DNA of 64,000 nt from Paramacrobiotus metropolitanus (GCF_019649055.1 NW_026570279.1:248001-312000); one strand, 5' to 3'. Positions 34,665 through 48,500 are shown, counted from the first letter of the stretch. Notes: generated by a model from the letters alone, not told the origin. Program-made: numbers and translations.

Positions 34665-36564
34665 TTATTGCAGTGTTATCGGCAGGTTTGTTTTGAAGGA
34701 CTGGAAACTGTATTTTAAGCAAATTTCCAACAAAAATTTTGCTATAGCCAGAGAAATCCACAGGAAAAACACTGTCCAAATCTTTTCCAGCTTCTGCATC
34801 GTCAAAGGACGTTCGACAGTGACGCTGCGTACCGGTGTCCGCGCAAAACTCTCCGAATGCGCATTGATTTTGTTCTTGTAAGTGACAATCTTGTGAATTT
34901 CAATAAGATGCTTTGGAATTCCGGTTTGTTGCAGCATGAACATCCTGAAAATTACTGCAGATTCAAGTAAAAATCCCGCCTGTTACGTTAGTAAACTATA
35001 CGCTGACACCGTATAGCATTTTCAATTTTGTTTAATTTTTTTGAGCGGCGATAAGTCTTTGGTGTGAAAGCGACAAAAAATTGCAGATCTACGTGTCCCA
35101 TAATAGCCTTGTCATAAACTCGGAAAGTAATTTATTATGTAAATTGCAGATTGAGGTGCAAGTTTATAAAAGTGAATCTTATGGATACCTCATCAACAAC
35201 TAGAAGTAGCATACTTAATTTGAAACTGCAAAAAGCAACAATTTAAACCGTGAAATTTTTAATTATTAATCCCTACTTCTGCTTCATCCCTTTCATAAAC
35301 GGCTGATTTTTCCTGCTCTGAATTATTGACACCCAGCGCGAGACGTCCCATGGAAACACCGGAACGAGTCCGCTGTTGGCGCAAAGTGGAATCTCATAAA
35401 ATGCACACAGCACAGAAAGAGGCTGAGAAGTGTTGACAGCACGGTTTATCAAGACGGAATCGGGTAGGGAGGATGGTACAACAAAAGTCTTGTCTTTCCA
35501 TTTTGCCGCAATGATACTTTCGGAGGATCTGTTAGATGTTAATGGTTCGCGACCGAGCAACCTGAAATCCGAATGAAACAGTTCTTCCGCGCTACGAAAG
35601 GGAAACGTCCAGGTGCTGACGCTAAGTGCTGCGGTTAATGATGTTGCTATGATAGCAAACATGAACATATTCCATGGCACGTAAATCAGCTGTAGAATGC
35701 GGTAGGTCAGAACAGCGGTCCCGGTCAAGTGGAAATCTGGAAACGCAGAATTAAATATAAAATGCGTGAATCGAAGCAGTCGCAAAATGCATCTGGAAAA
35801 TGAGAGAAGTATAAATCAATAAAAACGATAGTTGGTACCTCCACCACGGGTAACACAGAAAAGATCATACAGCGCCTCACTCCAGGACATCAACATCTGG
35901 CAGCAGAATGAAGAGCTGCGTTTAGTACGATTGGTTAGAAACTTAATCCCGGAGAGCGTGATCACGAATATCATGGATATCACCCCGATTTCAATCCAGG
36001 CAGACAGAGAGAAAATGCGGGCCAAACCTTCCAGAATAGAGGCCGCATCACTATGTACAATATGGAACTTGTGCACTGCAACATGGTATTTACGCATTAA
36101 GTACATGGGAATGACATCGTATTCCAAAATACGCAACGGGCTCAAAGTGAGCGGACACACACTAATATCGGCACGTCCCTGTGCCACCTCGACGGGTGCA
36201 CCGAATTCAGATGTGTTAAATTCTGGTCGGTTTCGATCAGGAATCAGGAATAGCCTAACCGACAAAATGTATTGCGTTTACAGGTCAGCCAACAATTAAG
36301 CAAACCGCATCAGTGTTTGTAAAGACGCCATAACAAGGCGTCCCTAAAGCAACTGCATTACCTCGGACCGATTTCAGACGCTAAATCCTTCAAGAGAGTA
36401 ATGGCAAAACCGCAAAAACACAATGACCCTGGCGGCGATTCGTAGCTATATGGGGGATTCTCGTTAACACTGACCGTAATAACATCATGCAGCTCGTGAT
36501 TAGCCAAATATCCATTGGCAAGGTGATTGCATAAACGATAGTGTTCCCCACAATCTGCTTCCAT
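34665..36564 (-). CDS. ionotropic receptor (iGluR-like), four exons
   Basis: Exons 36564–36362, 36254–35839, 35736–35277 and 34944–34665 join in phase (2, 1, 2), giving 452 residues. Donors are AG|GTAATG, GGAG|GTACCA and AA|GTAGGG. Acceptors are CGGTTAG, GCGTTTCCAG and AATTTTCAG. The product has the first lobe of a ligand-binding domain ('VNENPPYSYES', 'CPLTLSPLRILEYD'), then helix M1 ('WIEIGVISMIFVITLSGIKF'). M3 carries 'SLTAALSV', a variant of SYTANLAA. The second lobe and M4 ('KLEKIWTVFFLWISLAIAKF') follow. There is no amino-terminal domain, as in ionotropic receptors for chemosensation. No signal peptide is seen, so a 5' exon may be missing. Intact. Confidence 0.8.
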
Positions 36565-37200
36565 GTGGATATGAATGTTATCGATATAGCAGTGTACGCA
36601 CAGATATACCTGGAACCGCTTTTGTGGATGTTATTCTACAACAAGTTGTCGCTGTTTGGCACTGGGTTTGTGCTTGGCAAAGAGCGATAAGAGTGTTCCC
36701 TTTAACTGGATAAAATAACTCGGCAGCAAGCGCATGTCAACTGTTGTATGTCTGTATTGTTCTATTAAGGGCGCGGGTTCATATTGATCACATCACCCAT
36801 GAACGGAATGCTGTGACATCGCTGGATCTTGCCGAAAAAGCACAGTCAGCAACCGTAACGTAACGGCAAAGATCAATACCAAACGTCATGTTGGAACAAC
36901 TTCCAGTTTGCACAACTACAGCAGGTTGCATGATGCATCTGCTGATTGCATAGAGCTGTTGTAATAGAAAGCGTTGCTTGTATACAACAATAAGTAATTA
37001 CTCCGTAAAGTCGAAAAACAGCACTTGAACCGATATCCAATAATGTGTAATTCGGTGAGGCTGCGCATCTCCTCCATATCCGTAATTTTAACGACCAGTC
37101 ATGCAGATCGTCAGCCTAATATGCATCCACCCTGTAGATACGTACGTACGAGGATGGGGCAAACATCGGTAGCGCGTTCGCCAAGTAAAGACCCTTTGAA
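36565..37200. other. intergenic, nothing recognised
   Basis: Upstream of the ionotropic receptor gene. A signal-peptide exon could lie here, but none was identified. Confidence 0.35.
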
Positions 37201-37204
37201 AACC

Positions 37205-37392
37205 AAAGTCAACACTCGTGCGACTGCACAGTTGACTTAACGGTAACCGCGGAAGGCTGGCAATCCACGTTTAACTTTGCCGCTGTCAATCAGGGCACCC
37301 TTCCACGGTTGACGGTGAGGTTGCGCGTAGATTGGCAACCTTCCACGGTTTGCTGTTAAGCGAATCATGCTGTCGCTCACTCGACGCACAGT
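37205..37392. repeat. ~180-bp foldback palindrome
   Basis: The left half ('cactcgtgcgactg…cttaacggtaaccgcggaagg…tggcaatccacg') is the imperfect reverse complement of the right half ('cgtagattggcaaccttcc…acggtttgctgttaag…gtcgctcactcgac'), with the centre near 37299. There is essentially no loop. It has no coding content and looks like a MITE-type foldback. Confidence 0.8.
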
Positions 37393-38670
37393 GTTCAGAG
37401 TCTTGACTTTGCGAACTCAAGGATCGCGAGAATTCCCCAAGCGGCGGCAAAAGAAAACTGTACATTCATGCGGTTGTTGTTTTCAAAATTTGTGCTGGAC
37501 AGCTACAAAACAACTAAAATCCGATTCTCGAATTTTGCAAATAATCACAGCACGGTTAGTAAGTTATTAGATTTCAATGACGCAGTTACGCCTGAATCAA
37601 TGCATCTTGAACCTATCGCTATCGCAAAGCAGTATTAAGCGAAGGCGACCTTTTCATTTTTTCTTTATGGTGAAGTCAACTTCTGCTGAAGTTTGGCTCT
37701 CAGATGCCCATAATATAGGAATCAACTGGACATTTCACACTCACCGTCAGTGCACTATTACACACGTTATTGCAAGTGTCTGTGTGGATGTCTTTCAGGC
37801 ACCCTTACCCGTCAACATCAGCAGTAAAACGCTGCTCTGCGAGAGGACGCAGCTTTTCTTAAGTAAACCCCAACGTTTCTTTCTCGTGAAGATAGACCAG
37901 ACCGTCCGTTACCTCGCTGTGTTTGCCATTACCTTGTTTTGCAATTAGGTCGCATTATCGTTTACTGTTTTTGGTGAATTTCTTAACTGTTCTTGCAGAA
38001 AGCGCCACCGTTGGCTTCGCGCGAAATTTGACCACCTTCTTAATTAAGGAACTCGATACCACACTGCGCTTGTTCTTTATGCTCTCAGTTAAATCGAGAT
38101 ATCGTTTTACTGTTTTTAATGAATTTACGGTGTTTTGTTTGACCTTGACCTATGGCAACAAATTTTGCCAGTGCCAACTTAAACACTGAGTGCTTAACGT
38201 AAGCCAACTTAAGCAGTGAATAAGCACTTCAACTTAGGATTTACGTACTGTACTCTCGGCTCAATATGTCCCGGTTTTGTAAAGTATAGCCAGTCAAGCA
38301 CTGTACGCGGTTCAAAAAATTCGCTGAATCAGGTGAACATAAATCCACCAATGAGCGTGATTGACTGTAATACTCGTCAATGTAACGGCTAACGATCGGT
38401 TTTCGAGCGCGTTGAACAGTAACGGTTCAGTTTTTTTTCGTCAGATATCACAGTTTAAACTTCAGTTCTTAAATCCGTTCCACGACGACAATAATGAATT
38501 TTATTTCGCAATGTCGAAACGAGTTCAGAAAACTAATTAAAATTTAAATCAAAACAAAAATCAAATTTGGGACTTTAAGAAAAAGAATAAGTCTGGCTTT
38601 CCAAAGAACCGTCTGATTGCGATTACTGGAGTACCCAAAGAAGGGTTCGAGCTGTTCAGACGGTTCATTA
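37393..38670. other. intergenic; 11-bp inverted repeat at 38606–38666
   Basis: No gene was recognised. 'gaaccgtctga' at 38606 pairs with 'tcagacggttc' at 38656–38666 across a 39-nt loop. A loose direct repeat 'tatcgtt(t)tactgttttt' occurs near 37957 and 38098. Confidence 0.4.
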
Positions 38671-38673
38671 GGC

Positions 38674-39290
38674 CTAAAAGACCGAACTCATTGAATTACG
38701 TGAGTCCCTATAGTGTTGCCTGGAAAGACCATACAAAACGGAGACATCGTGAGTCGAGAGTACAGTACTAGTAATACTGATCGTGGGTGTTTTTGCATAA
38801 GCCCGGACAGAGGCAGGAAACGACAAGCTGTCGATATTAGGAATAACACGTAAACCTTGGAAATCTAAAACTGGTCTGGAGACGGTACTGCAAAAGGAGG
38901 ATTTAATAAAGACAGTTAGGCTAGCTGCAATGCTGACTGTCAGACACGCCATATACAACGTCAGGTATAACTTACAGTACAACCAGAAAACGAATTAGAA
39001 AATGTTTAAGCAGCGGCTGCAGTAACTTATTTAGCAAATGCGAGATGGGCTTCCATTAACATGCAACAGCACGTTGGTTTTAAAGTACTGGAATTTTTTC
39101 TTGTGGACCGTTAGGGCGCTGGCTCAAGATAGATTCCTAGGAAGATTTCCCGGCAAAGATGCGACTGCGAATCCCAGCGTATACGTCCATACCATGATTA
39201 TCGTAGGCCGAAGAGGCAGGATAATAAGAGTTATCCGTCGCAGTGTCTCTTCCTACAGCCGGATGCGCTTTTCAAGGAATTACCCGTAAT
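38674..39290 (-). pseudogene. decayed ionotropic-receptor fragment
   Basis: The minus strand 38982–38674 reads 'MACLTVSIAASLTVFIKSSF', similar to the M3 region of the intact receptor at 34665–36564 ('SLTAALSV'), followed by 'VLDFQGLRVIPN'. A hydrophobic M1-like piece ('TIIMVWTYTLGFAVASLPGN') lies near 39210–39150. Stops separate the pieces and there is no clean splice path. I infer a dead tandem relative of the neighbouring receptor. The match is motif-level only. Confidence 0.4.
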
Positions 39291-39826
39291 GTAGATAGTA
39301 CGAAAACAGTTCCTGGATTTCATATCTTATTTGAAGTTAACTACCTCAAGGAATCTGACGACGCCATGTTTTGCAGTACAAAATTGGTTTTGCTAGCTTT
39401 GATTAGACTAATCCTTCTGGGATGACCATAAAGACAACTACAGTGAATGGCGACCTTGCTTATGCTAAAATCGCAATACTTATTGCATTTTTGGGGTAAT
39501 TTACTGAGATTCCTGCTTAAGATGTTTTTCTTACACAGACGTTATTGACGAGTAACCAAGTAGCATCAAAATCCATGCATAATTACATACATTCTATGCA
39601 TGTATATTATGTACTTGGAGAAGTGTATCTCAACCTTAATTGAGTTCCGTTTGCAGTCATGCGGCAAAAAAATCCTTCGATGTTAAATGAGAGAAGCTAT
39701 GCATTACGTCTTCTTTTTCAAATTTTTCTAAACAAAACGTAAGAAGCGGAACTACCGCTGCGGAAGCAACAATAAGGTGAATGTCTACTCGCTACATGGA
39801 CGTTTTTTTGGAAAAAGGATAGTCAC

Positions 39827-40626
39827 TTAGCGAAAATTAACAATGCGCTTTAGATGCGGGGGATATTTTCTTGCAAAAGCATTATGTACTGCAAAAAACG
39901 TATGCGCGATGGTCGCTGTCAGAAGAGCAAGGCCATATTGGTAAATTTTCTGCGAAACGTCGAATTTTGGTAAATGGCACAGTAACCAGATGAAAAATAA
40001 CGGAATCAATGCACTTTTACGGTTTTACCGAAAGCGTGCAGCACACAGCATATGGATGTCCACCGCCGAGATCGGTAATTTTCGTGGTATACAGGGGCAA
40101 ATAACGACAGTAGCCGGTCCAGACTGACCGGCAGCACCGTATAACAAGTCCCAGCTAAGAAGAGCTCGTTGAAGAAAAGGTAATACGGACAGTACGCAGC
40201 ACCCGACAAAGGGAACGCTGCCAACCAGATGAAACCTGTTATACAGTACTAAAGACCGCTAATCCGAGATCACAGAGGGAAATATTGAGAAGGTAATAGG
40301 TGAAGGGCGTCCGGACGGCGCGATACTATAAATGCGACGATAAAGAGCAGATTGTAGGCCATAGTAACAGCGCAAATGACACCGACAGTGACAATAAGAG
40401 CGATGGTTTTAATGTCCAGCCTGGCACTGGCATAAGTGGTGTTCCCAGCAGAGACGGAAACAGTGATGGACAGATTAGCGACTGAAAGGTTCATGTTGCT
40501 AACAGTAGCAAACTGGTAATTTTGTAAGTCAGGAAAGCCATCGATATGGTAGCATAAACTAATGAATTCATGCCCAGCGACTGTCGTGTACAGAGCCAAT
40601 ACAGTTGATCCTTGAGCAGAAAGCAC
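39827..40626 (-). pseudogene. rhodopsin-family GPCR pseudogene
   Basis: The minus strand encodes an N-terminus with NLS, NLS and NTT glycosylation sites and helix 1 ('LIVTVGVICAVTMAYNLLFI') at 40626–40310. A +1 frame change follows before helix 2 ('TPFTYYLLNISLCDLGLAVF'), with a stop and another frame change before helix 3 (40224 on: 'AAYCPYYLFFNELFLAG', then 'PVSLDRLLSLFAPVYHENYR'). A hydrophobic helix-4-like piece follows at about 40009. Three frame disruptions in about 400 bp make it non-functional unless the sequence is poor here. Confidence 0.65.
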
Positions 40627-40659
40627 CGCTGTTGCGCGATGCCCGACGGCAGAAATGGC

Positions 40660-40735
40660 TATTCTACATACTGTACATAGCCCTCCCCTTCCTATTCTAC
40701 ATAACCGCTATTCTACATAGCCCTCCCCTTCCCCC
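40660..40735. repeat. direct repeat 'ctattctacatagccctccccttcc'-type
   Basis: Two near copies of a ~25-bp phrase containing 'acatagccctccccttcc' lie within 75 bp, just upstream of the GPCR pseudogene. Confidence 0.7.
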
Positions 40736-41027
40736 GACATATGATGTACAAAACAGCGAAAAAATGCCACGAAGAATCGTCGACGTATCTCTTCGATATT
40801 TGTTTCCTTCGTTTTAACTGAAATCCAACGCTTGTTAAAGAGTTGTCTTACAGCGCTTAAACCGAGTCTGTTTCAGACGGACACAAAGGTTTATGCACCA
40901 AATTACCCAAACCCGAGAGTAGAAGGAAGAACGCTCCCGTGACCCGTTGCTTTCGTAAATGTCAAATTTATTAGCTGCCAACCTGAGATTGAGTTTAGGA
41001 CAGATAAAAAATGGAATAGCTTACTGG

Positions 41028-41594
41028 TGAAGGCTCCGCATGCCACCTTTAACCACCTTTGGCTCCTAGTACCACCTTTTGTACACCACTGTTAACTCCA
41101 CATACAAAACTTTTGATTGTTTTCCCAATTGCATTATTATGAAATGATAGTGATATCTAGGGCATCCGAATGGTTTGCATGTGCAGCCACGTCCAAAACA
41201 AACTGACGCTCTGTGTTTCCTATAATGCTGAATTTTTATTTTTCCGGTTCGTCTAGCTTTTAAAGTTAAGGGTTCTGTCTGTTCCGAACACTCCAGTATC
41301 CATTATCGGATGTTCGCAGCGTTGTAGGTTGCAGGGAGAAAAAGGACTTCCGGTTTGTGTTCGTACTGTTATTTCCATAGCGTCGGTAGTATAGCGATAC
41401 TCGTAAATGCCTTCGACTTACAATCTTTTTCCAGCTGGTACACAGAAAGGTTTTGATCTCGTTTCCTGATGTCACAAAGTTCCACTTCTTAAAATTTTAA
41501 ACAATTAAACGATGGTATGCGGAGTCAAAGTGGTGGGCAAGAGGTGGTATTAGGAGCCAGAGGTTGTAAAAAGGTGGTTCTAGGAGTAAACTTT
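41028..41594. mobile_element. non-autonomous element with terminal inverted repeats (copy B)
   Basis: The left arm (41028–41100: 'ggctccgcatgccacc', 'ttggctcctagtaccacc', 'caccactgttaactcc') and the right arm (41514–41594: 'ggagtcaaagtggtg', 'ggtggtattaggagcc', 'ggtggttctaggagt') are mirrored over about 75 bp. The unit 'ggtggt…aggagcc' repeats within each arm. The ~410-bp interior has no recognised gene. The arm composition resembles copy A at 4789–5529, so they look like one family. Confidence 0.75.
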
Positions 41595-42502
41595 CAGAAT
41601 GCTTCAAAAATACTCTGCATCAAAGCTACGGGTACTGGCTTTCGCCGGCACCGGAAGTAATAATTAAATTAGTTTATAAAAGGTTTCTAAAAAACTGAAG
41701 AGCTAAAAAAAATACGAGTATATGTAGAAACACATTATGAAAATATGTATAAGTAAAAATATTGCAGATCATAAAAACGTTTTAGATTACAGTGCTTTTG
41801 CAGTTCGTTTACCCATTGCTGTCTTGCGGCACACATAACAGAGAGCCTTTCATTTCACATAAAAAAAGAATAAAATTCAATATACGTAATCAAACCCTCA
41901 TTCATAAATAAGGAATTACCAACCGGCGCTTCCGTTCGGTAATTCACAGTCGCAGCGAAAAATGTAAGAGGAAATTCGTGGAAAAAATTTATTACTGAAT
42001 TTTCTAACAAAATAATTTCAAAAAAACAGTTATTAAAAAATGTCCCAAAACCCAAAATATTGGCATATCGCGACAACCGTCACATCTGTGAGGTAATTTT
42101 CTCGCATTTTATTCAACGAAAGTTAACACAGCCAAATACCAATTCGTTTACAAAATATATATCTCTCTCTGAAATTAATCCGTGTATACTACAGGAAAAA
42201 ACGCCATAAAAACCTGAAAGCAATCAAACCATCGCACTGACAAAAAAAAGCAACCCGGGACTTAAAAACAACACGCTCAAATCGTTTCCATTATGGAAAA
42301 AAAATCGCGCACAACCTCCGCGCATAAAAATCAGACCAACCGATCCAATTACAACAAACCAGCAAAATAATCCTCTAAATCTCTCTGCGAAAGCACTAAG
42401 CATCTGTTTTTCCATTTTTCATCTGAGATCCACCACAACCATCAACGTCCTCCTGGAATCCTCCCCCCTTGAGCACCATCCTTCGCCCCGCCCCTTTTTC
42501 AT

Positions 42503-45500
42503 TTAGCCCACACACTCGGCGTTCTCGTAGCAACAACTGCCCCACCACACCGCCGCCCCGTGGCCGCTGCGCCCCTCCGGCAGCGGCGTCTCGGTGCGCC
42601 ACTCGCCCGTCTCCAGGTCGAAGCTCTCCACGGCGGTGGAGAACTCCTGGCCGTCGTATCCCCCGATGGCGTACAGTCTCCGGTCTAACGAGACGACGGC
42701 TAAGGCGCTGCGGGCCACGCGCATCGGGGCAACGAACTCCCAGCGGTCCGTCTCGGGGTCGTAGCGCTCCACGCTGGCCAGCTGGTTGCGGCCGTCGTAG
42801 CCGCCCACGGCGTAGATGGACCCGTCCATACTGGCCACGCCTACACAATCAGCCACAAATTACATCAATACAGCCACACAGAAATCACAACGATTATACA
42901 GGTATACAAAATAAACAACTTACGTAATAAATAAGCGGTATCAATATACAGGTAAAAAATGTAGATAAATTAATAAACAGCGAAATTAATTAACAGATAA
43001 ATAAACAATTAATTTATTAACAGCGACATGCAAAAACAGATAGATAAATATATAAATGAATGATAAAATAAACAAAGATAAAATTAGATAATAATAAATA
43101 GAGAAAAAATTATACAAACTAATAAACAGCGATAAGTAAGTAATTATAAACAGGCAAATAAATGAATAACCATATTGGCGCAAACTACGGAACGCAATTG
43201 CAGTCGGGAAAATTACTGAAACAAAACTAGTGGAAAAGTGGAAAACTTTTTTTCATGAATACTGTTTTGTCCACAGCATAACAGAACAACAGGCCTTCAC
43301 GAAATCGAAGCTTATTACACATTTAAAATAAAAAAGATAACTTTAATTTAATGAAAACAATGTAGTCTAGAAATTGGTAATGCGCCTTTTACATGACCAT
43401 ATTGCTAACTTGCTGATATGTACAAAAGCTTGGGACATGTTTTCATTTTCAAATATTTTAATTGTATTTTTATAATTGCATCAACGTTTGCACAATAATC
43501 AAGTATAAGTAAACAGCGCTTGAAACTGCAAAATTTTTTAATACCCTAGCTAAATCGGCATGAATAATTTCTTCCTCCAAAAAATAAATATATACTGATA
43601 CTTGCGCTCTGAGTGGAAAATTGGAATTCGCATAGAATGAAGGTGAAATTTTGTAGTACAGCGGCTCAACTCTTAATGCAGGGACGGTGTAACGGGCATC
43701 TTGAAATACATTTTCCGCGTTCGATATCGACGCCTACTCGCAACGTTTCGTAAAACTAAATTTTTCGCTCAAAATTTTCTTCATAAAATAAAAAGATATT
43801 CTTTTATTAAATAAAATCAAATTTTCTTAAATTAAATTCTTCAGTTAAATAAACTACAGTACTTATAAAATTTTATTGTTACGAATCACAGTCAGTAAAC
43901 AGCAATCACAATTTGCATCAAAGAAACAGATGATAAACTGACAAAATCGGTGACCAACCTGCGCCGCTGCGCTGCGTATTCATGGGCGCAACAAACTTCC
44001 ACATATTCGTATCGGGATCATAGCACTCCACGCAGGACAACCGTTCCGCTCCGTCAAATCCGCCCACCGCGTACAACAGCCGATTCAGACTGGCCACACC
44101 CAATCCCAGCCGCATCCGGAACATATCGGCAATGGGCGACCAGGTATCGTCCAGCGGATTATACCTGCCGATCAACGCAAAAACGCTGATTCAGCACCAA
44201 CAACACACTCGGCTGCCAAACGTCACATCGCACTAGATATCACACGACAAGAAACGCTGAGAACAATAATAACCTGTGAACTCGCGGCGATTTCCCGCCA
44301 TCGCGATTCACAAGTGCTATCGTCGACCGCTGTCAATACAATCTGATAAAACAGCGGGGATACGCGGAAACTACCCGTGCTAATCAGTGCCAACAAATGC
44401 AAACAACCAGGCGGAAAACCTCTCAAGCGAAAGGTAATTATTTGCATAAGACAAACACTTTTCAATAAATAAAAATTTCTCAAAGGCAAAAATCGCCAGG
44501 AAATTACCATGAAAAAGTTTGCGTCAGACGGCAAACATTATCTTTCTGAAAAACAAAATCGGACCAAGGACAATTAGGAATTCCATAGAAATATAAAAAT
44601 TTTACACGCAGAAAATGATTTCCGTCTAATGAAAATTATTTTCATACGTCTGGGAATTTATAATAATCTAATGAACTGCTGCTACACAAATCAACCAGCG
44701 CAAGAATACTGGTTAATTTACGCTTACGATTGTAGAGTAGTGGCAAAAATTCAGCGTGAGAGAATCCTACCAAATGCAATTAAAATTATAAGAAAATCTT
44801 GCAAAAAAGAAGCCTGACAACTTTTTTGAAATACAATCCCACCAATCGCCAAAATCGTTAGGAAATCATCGGCTACCTTTTCTATGGACATTTAGCAATA
44901 GTTTTACAATAACAGCAACAATCAGATAACTCAACGAAATGTAACAAAATTACAGAAATAATAAACCGAAATCCCAAAAAATAAATATTTAATTACAAAT
45001 AACTTCGGACGACATTTATAAGCTCACCTTTCGCCCGACCGATGGAAGGTGGTCTGCATGGATCCCCCGACCACGTACAGCATATTATCCAGATTAATGG
45101 CCCCGCCGCGATTCCGCGCCACCGACATGGGCGGACAGGAGCGCCAGGCGTCGGCGAAGGGATCGTACGCGTCCACCGCGTTGGAGTCGGAGTTACCCTC
45201 CGGCAGCGTGCACCGCCCACCCATTACGTACAACAGACCGTGTACGAAGGCCGAACCTGTAGCCACGCAAAGGAAAACATGTTTAGCGCATTCCGCAGAA
45301 ATGACGCTGTCATGCAACAAACAGCTTACAGGTACGGCTGACTGTTTTCCAGTTAAAATTAACCGTTATTTATACTGCCCCGGAGATACCTGCTTCTCGT
45401 GACAGCCGCTGCCAATAATGACAAGCAAGAAATAATTAGAGAAAAAGCACCAACTCCTAAATAATATAATTTTTTTTCAACTAAAGATCACGGCTGATTT

Positions 45501-48500
45501 TATTTTAGCACGTTTTTATAGTGTATCGACAACGTATTTTAACTATTTTTAAGTATACTAAGAAAAAATTTCCGGAATCCCAGAAAGAATTTCACTGTTG
45601 AAAAATACTAAAAAATTTCCGCGAATAACAATAACAAAAGGATAATTAAAATTACTGCAAACGTTTCTTATACCTGTAAATATTAAAATGAGATACCGAA
45701 ATTCAATTTAAGGAAAAAAGATTTTCTAAATCAAGCTGTTAGATTAACTTGTTGAACAATATGATGCAGTTGTACATAATGAGCAGCCAGGATCACCCAA
45801 GGTATCTGCCATCATACTACGTTTTGTACGCATAAAGCAGATCTTAAAAGACCGCAATGCTGAAAAACATTGAAACGCAGAAATATAAAAACAGCTCAGA
45901 TTATCCTCAAAATGTTCCGGAATTTAAAGCCGATTTAAAAATAGTTATGAGCCCAAAAACAACACTGTTGAAAAATTCCAAAACAATACGCAAAGCCTTG
46001 ACGAAAGCAAGATATATACCTTGATGAAAGTAAGGAAATAAATCGAAAAAAAATATGAATGCTGATTTTGAATTTCCGCACGGGCTCATGCAATAATAAA
46101 AAAGATTGGCCAACTTACTGACGCCACTGCGGAAGGTGGGCATATTGCACAATCCCCGCCACACCTGCGATTTGGGACAGAAGGAGTCCAGACGGTTGAG
46201 CGAATAGCGCAGGTAGCCGCCGACCACGTAGATGACCATGGGCAGGTCGGGATTGCGGCGTTTGGGCATGTGGCACTTCTTGTGCTCCGTCAGCTCCTTA
46301 ACGATTTTCTCCAGATACTGCCGACAGTTGGGAAAACTACGCAGCATATCACAGGAGCGCAACTGCTGTTCCAGGAAACTGGGCGGCAGGAAATAACAGC
46401 GCACCGCGTACACAATCTTTTCCAGATTGGGACGCCGGTGTTTCTCATCGTAACGAATCCATCGCATTACCGCATCGTACACCTGATAGACAAAATACTT
46501 CATATATAATAACCCGGCTCATATTCGTATTCAATCTGCTTTTTGTCTGATGACTACTTATCAGCAAAAAATCTATTTTTATTATTTCTTTTTTATTTTT
46601 TGTTATTCCTAAGCGGCACTCTGTTAAATAAAACCGCCTTATCTTGCACATAAATTAAACATAATTAACAAATAATTAAATGACATTTAAACTTGACAAT
46701 CTGAATCTATCCTTAAATATTAATTTTTCTACTCAGCATCGGTGTGGTCAGCATTTGGTCACATTGTGGTTGAGTTCGTAGTACAGCGGCGTCAGCTGCA
46801 TGGTCTCAATCGTTATAAATATATTTGACGCATTAATAACACAAATACCTATACGAACTCTCGCTCGAATTCAAAAATTTTTACATTATTTCCATATCAG
46901 TTTTCGTATTATTTCTTTATTAATACGGTTAAATATTATTAATATATTCAGCTAATATCAACTCTCTTTAAATACGAATTTCGTTAGGGATCACAGCTCC
47001 AATTGCCTGCAGAAAACTTCGAACTCGTTGCACTGCATACAAAACCGGCACTTCGAACTTGCAAATTTGCATCACAACGCCCCATTCAGAAAAACTCACA
47101 CAGTCATCAGACACCGCGTCCGCATAATTTTACTGCTGACGCGCCATTAATCAGCAGAAACCAGCGGTCCGTTAATTAATTTCCTTCTCACTGAATAATC
47201 ATCATTGTCCAAGAAAGCTTTCCGCGGCCCTCACGTGAACGGCCCCGACCGTGTATTTTGTCGTTTCGCCGAAAGAAACACGAGGTGCGGATCAGCACGC
47301 GTGCCCACCAAGAAAAGCTCGCAACGCGCGGCTGACAATTTATTAAAAATGACAGGCCGATCAGCCCGCGGCAGATCCGTCTACATTTCCCCCGAGACAC
47401 GCGCATTCCGCGCCCGGCATTGTAGAGAATTATGCTGAGATCACTCTGTGCGCGCTAATCAGTACGGCGTAACCATCGCCGATATTATTATTACTGGTAA
47501 ATGTATTTTCCTTTTAATATTCAACGCGATATCCAGCGAGTTCCGATTACTGCCGACTCACGCTCAGCGTCGTATTACGCCAATACTCCCAGGAGCGGAA
47601 ACTTATCTCTCTTGTCTCACTGGAGAAATGCAGCATCATCCGACGCAGCCGGCTGCGCTGGAGTTTGCCGGGAAAATCGATACAATTTGACATGAAATAT
47701 TCATTTTCGTTTAAAAGCCGCAAAACGCTTTTATCCCATTTGCACGTAAACATTCCAGGTAATTATACAAAAAATGTAGAAAAAGAATTCTTTCTTTAGT
47801 AATATTTAATAATATACGAAAACAATTAAGGAAACTGTACCGAATTTCAGTAGCTAATTCTGGAGATGATCTAAAAAATTCAATCACAGACAATTTTTAA
47901 ATATTTAAATAATTTCTATTCTTACTTCAGCTGTTCTGAAACACACCTTCATAATTAGCAGGTTGCACTGAAATTGCAATATTAATCACCAACTGGGGGA
48001 TAGATAAGTGCCATTCCACTAGGTTTTTCCCATTACGTTCATAATTTTATCAAAATACATGATTAAATAAACCGCCTCCAAAAATTGAAGGCAAATTCGA
48101 AAATCACAGCAATTTCAACTGCAGCAATTTCCCTGAATATGTGCATAACAAATGCTGAAAAATCTCAAAAATTCGCCGGCTCACCTCCGATTCGGAATGG
48201 ACGACCAGTTCGTCGCGCTTGATCAGATTAATCAGCTGGCACACGGACAACTGGAGGAATTCCTCATTCTGGCTGACTTCGCTGAAGTTCTTGTCGATAA
48301 ACTCCCGCGCTGTCCGTGTCAGCGCATCACAGCCGTGTTGATGGGCGAATTCCGCGATGCCGATGGCGTTGTACGGATCCAAATGTGTCTCCAGAAAGTG
48401 CGTGCAGCAATCAATCACCTTAAACATAATTCTATAAAACTACAATAACAAAAAATTAAATTATCTGAACGGATGTGTCTGTCACGTATAACATTCGCGA

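Noticed and set aside
38606-38666. 11-bp inverted repeat with a 39-nt loop
   Set aside because: Too short and too widely spaced to stand out in 64 kb.
42469-42927. Arg/Pro-rich plus-strand open frame over the last Keap1 exon
   Set aside because: It is the antisense shadow of GC-rich kelch-coding sequence.
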